The position numbers and the translations under genes were made by a program. From Chloroflexota bacterium (GTDB taxonomy: Bacteria > Chloroflexota > UBA11872): 5,632 nt of DNA. The stretch is from positions 1 through 5,632 of the forward strand of contig JAPPFO010000173.1 in assembly GCA_028875175.1 (NCBI GenBank), given 5' to 3'. Position 1 is the first letter of the stretch. Every line of letters begins with the position of its first letter. Below, piece by piece: positions 1-5,632 of this stretch. The notes under the pieces are model-generated. The model was not told the DNA's origin. It searched no databases and saw only the letters and a program-made list of their open reading frames with translations.

Positions 1-305
1 CCCCTGGTGTTTGTGGTTTTTAAGGCCCCCCCCCCCCAAGCACACCCCCGCCGCCACCCCTTTTTACCCGTGGCTCGTTGTTTCGGTTGCTACCCGGGGG
101 GGGCCCCGGTTCCCTGCCCGCAGACGGCGCGGCGCAGCAACTCTCACGACCCGGATCACCGGGGTCGCTCACGGCCATGTTCCGTCCCGGAAGAGTTGAC
201 GCAACGTGACGGCCGCTGGTCGGAGCACGGCGGTTCTGCCCGCGCGCGAGGCGACGCCGACCGACAATCTGCAAACGCGGATCTGCACCCAGGAGTCTTG
301 CACCC

Positions 306-334
306 TTGACGCGGCGAAAGCTGCCGCGTACGGT
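306..334 (+). promoter_or_regulatory. Weak sigma70-like promoter candidate
   Basis: TTGACG (306-311) matches five of six bases of the -35 consensus. After a 17-base spacer, TACGGT (329-334) matches the -10 consensus only at its first two bases and last base. If used, transcription would start near 341, giving a leader of about 170 bases before the ATG at 510. Such matches arise easily by chance, and promoter rules in the source organism are unknown, so this is only a candidate. A second TTGACG at 196-201 has no -10 partner at the right distance. Confidence 0.2.
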
Positions 335-494
335 TGGTCCGCTGGTCGGCGGGCAGATCCGACGACGAGGCTCCGCGCGAACTGCCGGCTCTGAACGTCG
401 GTCGATGGTGAACCAGCCGCGGAGCTGTGTCGGCACGCGTGGGCGGTGTGTCTCCGTCGGTAACGCCGGGCCGAGGATGCGTTCACGGCCCGGC

Positions 495-500
495 GAAGAG
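495..500 (+). promoter_or_regulatory. Likely ribosome binding site supporting the ATG at 510
   Basis: The purine-rich GAAGAG ends nine bases before the ATG at 510, a workable Shine-Dalgarno spacing. The other in-frame starts are weaker. ATG 477 has a GAGG almost touching the start codon, ATG 405 has no purine tract, and TTG 306 would add a low-complexity basic stretch. This site is the main reason for choosing 510 as the start. Confidence 0.4.
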
Positions 501-509
501 CAAGTCCAC

Positions 510-719
510 ATGCACAAGTTGCTTCGCGACATCAGCTCGGGCGTGCGGCGACTAGCCAGACTAGCCGGCCAACGGGAGCTCACCCTCGCCGCGCTCTCGA
601 ACTCGCCTCGGGCATCGTCGCCGACCGGGCCGGCGCTGGCCGGTGCCGGCCGGTGGCAGTGCGTGACGGCACTGGCGGTCGCCACGGTGCTGGGCGGCAC
701 CGCAGCCGACTCGATCGCG
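510..719 (+). other. Signal peptide region with unusually long n-region
   Basis: Residues 1-70 begin MHKLLRD and carry many Arg/Lys residues, followed by an Ala/Gly/Ser/Pro-rich stretch. A hydrophobic core then follows (residues about 51-62, from CVTALAVATV). A small-residue site, SIA followed by Gln-Gly, would allow signal-peptidase I cleavage after residue 70. The first LRR N-cap starts three residues later, which fits a mature N-terminus there. The n-region of about 48 residues is much longer than usual, so either this is an extended signal peptide or the true start lies further in, for example GTG at 663. That GTG would leave no basic n-region. Confidence 0.6.
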
Positions 720-3700
720 CAGGGGAGCGTGGAGTCTGATCGGGCCGCGCTGGAAGCTCTCTACGACGCGACGGACGGCGAGAACTGGACGGACCGCACG
801 TTCTGGAAGACGGCGGAGCCGCTGGGCCGGTGGTACGGCGTGACGACCGACGAAAACGGGCGAGTCAGTCACCTGGACCTCTCGTTCAACGGCCTGACGG
901 GATCACTCCCGACCGAGCTTGGAGACCTGCCCAGGCTCTGGGAGTTGCGCTTCGCTGGAAACGCGCTGACGGGCCCGATACCGCCGGCGTTGGGTGATCT
1001 GGTCAGGCTCCACGAGCTGGATCTCGGCCGCAACCAGTTGACGGGCCCGATTCCCACCGCTCTCGGTGGACTGGTCAGTCTCGAGAGGCTGAACCTCAGC
1101 GGGAACCGGTTGACGGGCTCGATCCCGGCGTGGTTGGGGAACCTCGTCAGCCTCCGGGAGTTGTCGCTAGGAGAGAACCCATGGACGACGGGCCCGATCC
1201 CGGCGTGGTTGGGGAACCTCGTCGGACTCCGGGAGCTGTGGCTAGGGCAGAGCCAGTTGACAGGCTCGATTCCCACCTTCCTCGGAGGACTGGTCGATCT
1301 TGAGCGGTTTAGCCTGGAGGGGAACGCGTTGACGGGTTCGATCCCGACGTGGCTGGGTGAACTCGTCGCTCTCAGGCAACTGAGTCTCGGGTTCAACCGG
1401 CTGAGCGGTCCGATTCCGGTCGAGTTGGGCAACTTGGTGAACCTCCGCGACCTACGTTTGTGGGAGAACGACCTGAGCGGTCCGATTCCGGCAGAGTTGG
1501 GCAACTTGGTGAACCTGGATGTCCTGGCGCTCGGGCACAACCGGCTGAGCGGTCCGATTCCCGCGGAGTTGGGCAGCCTGGTGAACCTCCGATTCCTGCG
1601 CCTCGATTTCGGCGCCTTGACGGGCGGGATTCCGGCCGCCCTGGGCAACCTGGCGAAGCTCGAGGAGCTGAGGTTGGAGTTCAACGACCTGGGTGGTCGG
1701 GTTCCCGCCGAGCTCGTCAACTTGGTGAACCTCGAGCGCCTGAACCTGTCCTTCAACTGGGGCCTGTCGGGACCGTTGCCCGCCGGTCTGGAATCGTCGA
1801 GCCTCCAGAACCTGGATTTCTTCGTGACCCAGGTGTGTGCGCCGGCGGCCTGGCGGGAGTGGTTGGCGACGATCGAGTTCATCGGTCCCCTGTGCGGGGC
1901 GGAACGGGAGGTGACGATCGACATCGCCGTCGTCTACACCGCGGAGGCCCGCGAGGCGGCCGGCGGCGTCGCGGCGATCGAGACGGTGATCGACCTGATG
2001 ATCGCCGAGACCAACGAGGCCTACGCGGCCAGCGACGTGCATCAACGCCTGGCGCTGGTGGCCCGTTCGGAGGTGTCGTACGCGGAGTCCGGCGATGCCG
2101 GGCTCGATCTCGATCGCCTCGTCGATCGATCGGACGGTCACCTGGACGAGGTTCACGCCTTGCGCGACGAGACGGGCGCCGACCTCGTGCACCTGCTCAT
2201 CGCCGACTCGCCGGCCGCTTGCGGCATAGCCCGCCTGCCCGGCGCTTTCGGCGTCACCATACAGCACTGCGGCGGCCTGGTCTTCGCGCACGAGCTCGGC
2301 CACAACATGGGGCTCTGGCACGACCGGTTCCAGGTGCAGACGCAGGAGACCCAGGCGCGTCCCCACCCGGCGTTCGGCTACGTGAACCAGGGCATGTTCG
2401 CTCCCGGCGCTCCGGCGTCCAGCCGCTGGGTCACCATCATGTCCTACAGCCGTCAATGCGGTCTGGCCGACGCCCACTGCCGGACGCTGCCTCGTTTCTC
2501 GAATCCCCGTCATCACCATGACGGCGACCCGTTGGGCATCGCCCACGGCGCCGGATCAGGGGTGACGGGGCCGGCCGATGCGGCGGCGGTGCTCAACGCC
2601 ACCGGCCCCGCGGTGGCGCTGTTGCGGGATCGCCCCGCCGATGCCGCCGACGTCAATCGGCCGCCGGTCACCGTCGATACGCTGCCGGACCGGAAGCTGG
2701 GGTTGGTTGGCCGCGAGCTGACGGTCGACGTGTCGCAGGCGTTCGCCGACCCCGATGGCGACGCCCTGTCCTGGACGGCGGCGTCGTCGCAGCCGGGCGT
2801 GGTGCGGGCCGCCGCGTCGGGCGCCCGCGTGGACCTGACGGCGACCGGCGTGGGGGTCGCCACGATTCGGGTCACGGCGACCGACCCCGGCGGTCTCAGC
2901 GTGTCGCAGTCGTTCCTGGCGACGGTGGACGAGGAGAGCGACATCGGGCCGCAGGACAGCGCCGAATCGGATCGAGCCGCGTTGGAGGCGCTCTTCGACG
3001 CGACCGACGGTCCGAGCTGGACGAACAGCACGAACTGGAAGACCGCGGCGCCGGTGGGGGACTGGTACGGCGTGACGACGGATGCCGATGACAGGGTCAC
3101 GGCACTGTATCTCGACAACAACGGCCTGAACGGGCGGCTCCCGTTGGCGCTCAGGAACCTGGTCGAGGTCCGGACGCTGGATCTCGGGTGGAACCGATTA
3201 CCGGGTTCCCTCCCAGCGTGGCTCGGCGACCTGACCCGGTTGGAGGAGCTGAGCCTCGCGGGGAACGGGTTGACGGGCCCGATTCCGATCGAGCTGGGCA
3301 ACTTGGCGAAGCTGCGTTGGCTGGCACTTCATCGCAACGAATTGACGGACCCGATTCCGGCGAGCCTGGGTCGTCTCGCCGACCTCGAGTGGATGAACTT
3401 CTCGTTCAACGGGTTGACCGGCCGTATCCCGGCCGCGCTCGGACGCCTGGTGAACCTGGACGGTCTGGAGCTCCATCGGAACCGGTTGACGGGCCCGATT
3501 CCCGCCGCCCTCGGAAATCTGGCGAACCTTGAGAGGTTGAACCTCCAGGAGAACGGGTTGACGGGCTCGATTCCGGCCGCGCTGGGCAACTTGGCGAACC
3601 TCCGGGAACTGCGCCTCGAAGGGAACGGGTTGACGGGCCCGATTCCCGCCGGGCTGGGCCGCCTGTCGAGAGTGGAATACCTGGACCTGTCCCAGAACTG

Positions 3701-5213
3701 GGGCCTGTCGGGACCGCTGCCCGCCGGTCTGGACTCGTCGAGCCTCCGCGCGTTGGGCGTCTTCATGACCCGGGTGTGCGCGCCGGCAGCCTGGCGGGAT
3801 TGGTTGGCGACCATCGAGTTCCTCGGCCCGTTGTGCGGGACGGGTCCGAATGTCGTGCTTGATGTCGCCGTCGTCTACACGCCCGCCGCGCGCGAGCGTG
3901 CGCGCGGATCCGCGGCGATGGAGGCGGCGATCGATCTGATGATCGCCGAGACCAATGCGGCCTACGCGGCGAGCGGCGTGAGCCAGCGCGTGGCGCTGGT
4001 GGCCCGGGCCGAAGTGCCGTATGCGGAGACGTACAGCGCCAACGATCTCGGCCGCCTTTCGGATCCATCGGACGGTCATCTGGACGACGTTCACACGCTT
4101 CGGGACGAGACCGGCGCCGACCTCGTGCACCTGATCGTTGGCCCTCCGTACGACGTCTGCGGTATAGCCAACCTTCCCGGGCTCGGCTGGACGGGCCCGT
4201 TCGGCATCACTGCCATCTGGTGCGGCGGCATCACCTTCGCGCATGAGCTCGGCCACAACCTGGGGCTGCTGCACGACAGATTCGTGGTGCAGGCGTTCGA
4301 AGGGACCGCGTCCTCGCACCCCGGCTACGGCTACGTCAACCAGCGGATGTTCGACGCGGAAGCGCCGCTGTCCAGCCGTTGGCACACGGTGATGGCCTAT
4401 GGGGAACAGTGTCGCCTGGACGGCGGTCATTGTGCGCCGCTGCTTCGTTTCTCGAACCCACACCAGCGCTACGACGGCGACCCGTTGGGGGTTCCCTACG
4501 CCGCGGGGGGACGGGCGAGCGTGACCGGCCCCGCCGACGCGGCGGCGGTGCTCGACAGCACGGCTCCCGTGGCGGCGGCCTGGCGCGATCGTCCGGCCCG
4601 CTCCAACCGCCCGCCGACCGCGGTGGGCGCGCTGCCGGACCGGAGACTGCCGCCGGGCGGCACGATGGCCGTGAGCGTTTCGCCGTCGTTCGTCGACCCG
4701 GACGGCGACCCGCTGACTTACGAGGCATCGTCTTCGTCGCCCGATGTGGTCGCCGTGCGCGCGTCGGCCGACCGGGTGACGCTGACCGCGGTCGGCGAAG
4801 GCGTGGCGGTGATCCGGGTGACCGCGACCGACCCCGGCGGGCTCAGCGCCGCGCAGTCGTTCCGGGTGAGGGTCGCGGCACGGACGCCGCTCCCCTTCAC
4901 CGACGATCCGCTCAGACCGGGCGTGACGCCGATCAAGGCTTTACACTTCACGGAGCTGCGAACCCGGATAGACGCGCTGCGGCAGCGGGAGGGGCTCGAG
5001 CGATTCTCCTGGACGGATCCGGTCCTGAGAGCGGGCGTGACGCAGGTCAAACTCGTTCATCTGCTTGAACTGCGGGAGGCGCTGACCACGCCGTACGCGG
5101 CGGCGGGCCGAGCGGTTCCACGTTGGACCGACATGACGCCGACGCCCGCGGCGACTCCCATTCGAGCGGTACATCTGACGGAGCTGCGCGCCGCGGTGGT
5201 GGCGATCGAGTGA
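510..5213 (+). CDS. Giant secreted protein with two LRR-reprolysin metalloprotease-cadherin-like modules
   Basis: The protein is 1567 residues and probably exported. A basic n-region (1-48) precedes a hydrophobic stretch (about 51-62) and a possible signal-peptidase site after SIA (68-70). Module A spans 73-807: LRR N-cap (73-120), 13 leucine-rich repeats (121-432), a two-Cys cap (C443, C462), a reprolysin-like zinc protease (about 467-708; H594, E595, H598, H604, D605, Met-turn M644) and a cadherin/Ig-like domain (716-807, DPDGD at 748-752). Module B spans 817-1456 and repeats this order: N-cap, 9 LRRs (865-1079), C1090/C1109, protease (about 1115-1360; H1245, E1246, H1249, H1255, D1256, M1295) and cadherin-like domain (1366-1456). 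Three 38-residue-period repeats end the protein (1463-1567). The expected chemistry is zinc-dependent peptide-bond hydrolysis outside the cytoplasm, with the LRRs as binding surfaces. Substrate and role are unknown. In-frame starts at 477, 405 or TTG 306 remain possible. No LPXTG motif or C-terminal membrane helix is visible. Confidence 0.93.
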   Translation: MHKLLRDISSGVRRLARLAGQRELTLAALSNSPRASSPTGPALAGAGRWQCVTALAVATVLGGTAADSIAQGSVESDRAALEALYDATDGENWTDRTFWKTAEPLGRWYGVTTDENGRVSHLDLSFNGLTGSLPTELGDLPRLWELRFAGNALTGPIPPALGDLVRLHELDLGRNQLTGPIPTALGGLVSLERLNLSGNRLTGSIPAWLGNLVSLRELSLGENPWTTGPIPAWLGNLVGLRELWLGQSQLTGSIPTFLGGLVDLERFSLEGNALTGSIPTWLGELVALRQLSLGFNRLSGPIPVELGNLVNLRDLRLWENDLSGPIPAELGNLVNLDVLALGHNRLSGPIPAELGSLVNLRFLRLDFGALTGGIPAALGNLAKLEELRLEFNDLGGRVPAELVNLVNLERLNLSFNWGLSGPLPAGLESSSLQNLDFFVTQVCAPAAWREWLATIEFIGPLCGAEREVTIDIAVVYTAEAREAAGGVAAIETVIDLMIAETNEAYAASDVHQRLALVARSEVSYAESGDAGLDLDRLVDRSDGHLDEVHALRDETGADLVHLLIADSPAACGIARLPGAFGVTIQHCGGLVFAHELGHNMGLWHDRFQVQTQETQARPHPAFGYVNQGMFAPGAPASSRWVTIMSYSRQCGLADAHCRTLPRFSNPRHHHDGDPLGIAHGAGSGVTGPADAAAVLNATGPAVALLRDRPADAADVNRPPVTVDTLPDRKLGLVGRELTVDVSQAFADPDGDALSWTAASSQPGVVRAAASGARVDLTATGVGVATIRVTATDPGGLSVSQSFLATVDEESDIGPQDSAESDRAALEALFDATDGPSWTNSTNWKTAAPVGDWYGVTTDADDRVTALYLDNNGLNGRLPLALRNLVEVRTLDLGWNRLPGSLPAWLGDLTRLEELSLAGNGLTGPIPIELGNLAKLRWLALHRNELTDPIPASLGRLADLEWMNFSFNGLTGRIPAALGRLVNLDGLELHRNRLTGPIPAALGNLANLERLNLQENGLTGSIPAALGNLANLRELRLEGNGLTGPIPAGLGRLSRVEYLDLSQNWGLSGPLPAGLDSSSLRALGVFMTRVCAPAAWRDWLATIEFLGPLCGTGPNVVLDVAVVYTPAARERARGSAAMEAAIDLMIAETNAAYAASGVSQRVALVARAEVPYAETYSANDLGRLSDPSDGHLDDVHTLRDETGADLVHLIVGPPYDVCGIANLPGLGWTGPFGITAIWCGGITFAHELGHNLGLLHDRFVVQAFEGTASSHPGYGYVNQRMFDAEAPLSSRWHTVMAYGEQCRLDGGHCAPLLRFSNPHQRYDGDPLGVPYAAGGRASVTGPADAAAVLDSTAPVAAAWRDRPARSNRPPTAVGALPDRRLPPGGTMAVSVSPSFVDPDGDPLTYEASSSSPDVVAVRASADRVTLTAVGEGVAVIRVTATDPGGLSAAQSFRVRVAARTPLPFTDDPLRPGVTPIKALHFTELRTRIDALRQREGLERFSWTDPVLRAGVTQVKLVHLLELREALTTPYAAAGRAVPRWTDMTPTPAATPIRAVHLTELRAAVVAIE
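870..1805 (+). repeat. LRR array A: 13 tandem 72-base repeats
   Basis: This codes for 13 leucine-rich repeats of the pattern LxxLxLxxNxLTGPIPxxLGNLxxL (residues 121-432). Eleven units are 24 residues, the first is 23 and the fifth is 25. The fifth carries an extra residue where NPWTTG replaces the usual NxLTG (about 223-228). The LTGxIP type is the plant-like LRR subclass, expected to form a curved binding surface. Some units are nearly identical in DNA, for example those around 1399-1450, 1471-1520 and 1543-1590, which share CTGAGCGGTCCGATTCC. This points to recent unit gain by recombination. Confidence 0.93.
1908..2633 (+). other. Reprolysin-like (M12B-type metzincin) protease domain A
   Basis: Residues about 467-708. 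The domain opens with a beta-strand-like TIDIAVVYT and a helix containing LMIAETNEAY, typical of bacterial reprolysin-like peptidases. The zinc motif HELGHNMGLWHD (594-605) supplies three His ligands (594, 598, 604) and the catalytic Glu 595. The Asp after the third His is the adamalysin/reprolysin hallmark. The Met-turn is IMSY with M644. Cys 571/587 and 650/657 are conserved in the second copy and could form disulfides. The domain ends with RFSNP and a G-x-ADAAAVLN-type helix, as in related bacterial enzymes. No Cys-switch prodomain is visible. Confidence 0.88.
2655..2930 (+). other. Cadherin/Ig-like domain A
   Basis: Residues 716-807 begin NRPP and contain FADPDGDALSW and TIRVTATDPGGLS. 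This pattern is typical of cadherin-like or dystroglycan-type beta-sandwich domains in bacterial surface and secreted proteins. The Asp-rich DPDGD could bind calcium. The likely role is a rigid spacer between the two catalytic modules. Confidence 0.75.
3102..3746 (+). repeat. LRR array B: 9 tandem 72-base repeats
   Basis: This codes for nine LTGxIP-type leucine-rich repeats (residues 865-1079), one of 23 and eight of 24 residues. It is preceded by the same LRR N-cap as array A (DATDG-x2-WTN, then WYGVTTDADDRV) and followed by the same NWGLSGPLPAGL final unit. The shared first and last units with a different count between them imply that internal units were gained or lost after the duplication. 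Fourth-unit variants such as NELTDPIP show some decay. Confidence 0.92.
3852..4589 (+). other. Reprolysin-like (M12B-type metzincin) protease domain B
   Basis: Residues about 1115-1360. The zinc motif is HELGHNLGLLHD (1245-1256), with Glu 1246 catalytic and His 1245, 1249 and 1255 as ligands. The Met-turn is VMAY with M1295, exactly 40 residues after the third His, as in domain A. Cys 1217, 1238, 1301 and 1308 match the four Cys of domain A. The loop between C1217 and C1238 is five residues longer than its counterpart, with LGWTGP inserted, which could alter substrate choice. No catalytic residue is lost, so both copies are predicted to be active. Confidence 0.88.
4605..4877 (+). other. Cadherin/Ig-like domain B
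   Basis: Residues 1366-1456 begin NRPP and contain FVDPDGDPLTYEASSSSP and VIRVTATDPGGLS. It parallels domain A along its whole length, with one residue fewer. It sits between protease B and the C-terminal repeats and probably acts as a spacer. Confidence 0.75.
4896..5210 (+). repeat. Three C-terminal 38-residue repeats (TD...TPIxAxHxxELR)
   Basis: Residues 1463-1567 hold three copies of a motif (W/F)TD-x-PL-x2-GVT-x-I(K/R)-x2-H-x2-ELR. The key His falls at 1479, 1517 and 1555, the Glu of ELR at 1482, 1520 and 1558, and the Asp of TD at 1465, 1503 and 1541, an exact 38-residue period. The third copy is diverged at its start (DMTPTPAATP). I recall similar C-terminal repeats in acidobacterial metagenome proteins but know no family name or function. 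The position at the extreme C-terminus of an exported protein suggests sorting, surface attachment or wall binding. That is inference. Confidence 0.85.
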
Positions 5214-5235
5214 AGCCGGCCAGCCAATTCCGGCT
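5214..5235 (+). terminator. Weak hairpin just after the stop codon
   Basis: AGCCGG (5214-5219) pairs with CCGGCT (5230-5235) across a ten-base loop, directly after the TGA. No T-run follows, so it is a poor match to an intrinsic terminator. It may be only a 3'-end stem or chance in G+C-rich DNA. The rest of the convergent gap to 5486 shows only AGGTCC/GGACCT (5284-5289 with 5309-5314) and a direct repeat CCTGTGAA (5295-5302, 5312-5319), neither of clear meaning. Confidence 0.2.
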
Positions 5236-5486
5236 CATTGGCGAGGCAGGGTCGAAGGGCCACCAACTCCCATCGCACGTCGAAGGTCCAAAGGCCTGTG
5301 AAACCCGTGGACCTGTGAAGATCGTCGGACGTTGGGTTGCTTGGGACGACCGGAGAGTATTGGCATACGGAACGAGCAACGACCGCCCGTTCCTGAACTC
5401 GCGCCTTGGCGCCCTGCCCCGGCTCACCCTCACCGCCGGCGCAGGGACGCCACAAGGTCGGGCGACTCCGTTCAGCAACCAGCGTC

Positions 5487-5632
5487 CTACGGCAACGAGC
5501 GCAGGATCGTGATCGCCTGAGTGGCGTCAGGCGAGCCCGCATCCGCCTCTATCGCCCGTTCCAGCCACTGCTTCGCGCCCTCGATGTCACCGAGGTTGAG
5601 CGAGACCAGCCCCAGCTTGAACAGCGGCTTGA
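5487..5632 (-). CDS. TPR-repeat protein, C-terminal fragment (cut by window edge)
   Basis: Reading the - strand from the window edge, an open frame of 47 complete codons ends at a TAG (5489-5487). The peptide includes LFKLGLVSLNLGDIEGAKQW, then LERAIEADAGSPDA, and ends ILRSLP. The pattern L-G-x(6)-GD-x3-A-x3-L-x2-AI-x-AD-x2-SPDA is one full tetratricopeptide repeat, a helix-turn-helix protein-binding unit, followed by a short closing helix. The start and most of the gene lie beyond 5632, so what the full protein does cannot be told. It could be a stand-alone TPR protein or the tail of a larger enzyme or kinase. It converges on the large protease gene with a gap of 273 bases and so is not in its operon. 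Confidence 0.8.
   Translation of the reverse strand, partial: KPLFKLGLVSLNLGDIEGAKQWLERAIEADAGSPDATQAITILRSLP

Larger units (their letters stand above)
1..509. other. Upstream non-coding region with homopolymer-rich edge
   Basis: No credible gene is visible in this stretch. The open frames here, on both strands, are rich in Arg, Pro, Ala and Gly, lack recognisable domains and look like by-products of high G+C. The first ~110 bases contain a run of 12 C (26-37) and a run of 8 G directly followed by 4 C (96-107), unlike the rest of the window. This is more typical of a poor-quality contig or read end than of genomic sequence. An imperfect hairpin lies at 147-167 (CGACCCGG, loop ATCA, CCGGGGTCG with one bulged G). 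No T-run follows it, so it is not a convincing terminator. The frame of the downstream gene stays open back to a TTG at 306, but 306-509 reads as a low-complexity Arg-rich peptide and is better treated as 5' untranslated sequence. Confidence 0.6.
726..2930 (+). repeat. Module A of the internal duplication
   Basis: This is the first copy of a cassette coding for LRR N-cap, LRR array, metalloprotease and cadherin-like domain (residues 73-807, 735 aa). It aligns in order with 2958-4877. The copies begin with near-identical peptides, SVESDRAALEALYDATDG and SAESDRAALEALFDATDG. A 52-base stretch at 1755-1806 matches 3696-3747 with two mismatches. Module A has four more LRR units than module B, and this accounts for nearly all of its 95 extra residues. 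Confidence 0.9.
2958..4877 (+). repeat. Module B of the internal duplication
   Basis: This is the second copy of the cassette (residues 817-1456, 640 aa), separated from module A by a ten-residue linker (808-816/817). Domain order, Cys positions, zinc motif and Met-turn spacing all match module A. The LRR array is shorter (9 against 13 units), and the protease plus its flanks are three residues longer. Similarity is highest at the LRR-protease junction and around the zinc site, and lower in the protease loops before the zinc site. Confidence 0.9.

Noticed and set aside
306..509. N-terminal extension of the large gene from the TTG at 306
   Set aside because: The frame is open, but the extra 68 residues are low-complexity and basic, lie before an already long n-region, and have no convincing ribosome binding site. 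ATG 510 has a better one.
20..700. Antisense open frame of 226 codons across the upstream region
   Set aside because: It ends in Gly/Pro runs from the low-quality edge, overlaps the signal-peptide coding region and has no recognisable domain.
870..1805. CRISPR-like regular repeats
   Set aside because: The 72-base period is continuous coding sequence for leucine-rich repeats, with no spacer structure and substitutions at codon positions expected of a protein.
869..1924. Antisense repetitive protein with recurring SRFTKLPNSAGIGP-like units
   Set aside because: The periodicity is exactly that of the LRR DNA on the other strand. No independent start signal or domain supports it.
1452..2546. Long open frame on the - strand opposite LRR array A and protease A (364 codons)
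   Set aside because: It lies wholly inside the strongly supported + strand gene, has an Arg/Gln/Val-rich composition and shows no domain. Its repeats mirror the 72-base LRR units. It is a G+C-driven shadow.
3198..4463. Long open frame on the - strand opposite LRR array B and protease B (421 codons)
   Set aside because: It is a similar shadow. Its homology to the first antisense frame only reflects duplication of the coding strand.
5214..5486. Possible small RNA or gene in the convergent gap
   Set aside because: Only short inverted repeats (5214-5235, 5284-5314, 5322-5349) and an 8-base direct repeat are seen. There is no promoter, T-run terminator or coding pattern. The + frame at 5123-5512 has no domain and overlaps both neighbours.

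Overview
The window is G+C-rich bacterial DNA, roughly two thirds G+C by eye. One giant secreted-protein gene on the + strand fills about 84% of it. High G+C, a large exported multidomain protein and an 'H-x2-ELR' C-terminal repeat suggest an Acidobacteriota-like or other environmental, perhaps host-associated, bacterium. I recall that repeat from acidobacterial metagenome proteins. The taxonomic guess is low confidence because no marker gene is present.

Layout. Positions 1-509 hold no convincing gene. The first ~110 bases carry a run of 12 C and a run of 8 G and look like a low-quality contig edge. A weak promoter candidate (306-334) and a plausible ribosome binding site (495-500) precede the ATG at 510. 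Positions 510-5213 encode a 1567-residue protein. Its order is: long-n-region signal peptide; module A (LRR N-cap, 13 leucine-rich repeats, reprolysin-like zinc metalloprotease, cadherin/Ig-like domain); module B (the same four parts with 9 LRRs); and three copies of a repeat with an exact 38-residue period. Both proteases keep the full HExxHxxGxxHD zinc motif and a Met-turn 40 residues further on. Positions 5214-5486 are a convergent intergenic gap with only weak inverted repeats. From 5632 down to 5487, on the - strand, is the 3' end of a TPR-repeat gene cut by the window edge.

How it may work (inference): the large protein is probably exported. Each LRR array would serve as a binding surface, each metalloprotease would cut what is bound or nearby, the cadherin-like domains would act as spacers, and the C-terminal repeat might anchor or sort the protein. 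The notable point is the internal duplication of a whole LRR-protease-cadherin cassette with both active sites apparently intact. The 95-residue length difference between the copies comes almost entirely from four whole LRR units. The TPR gene faces the other way and has no demonstrated link to it.
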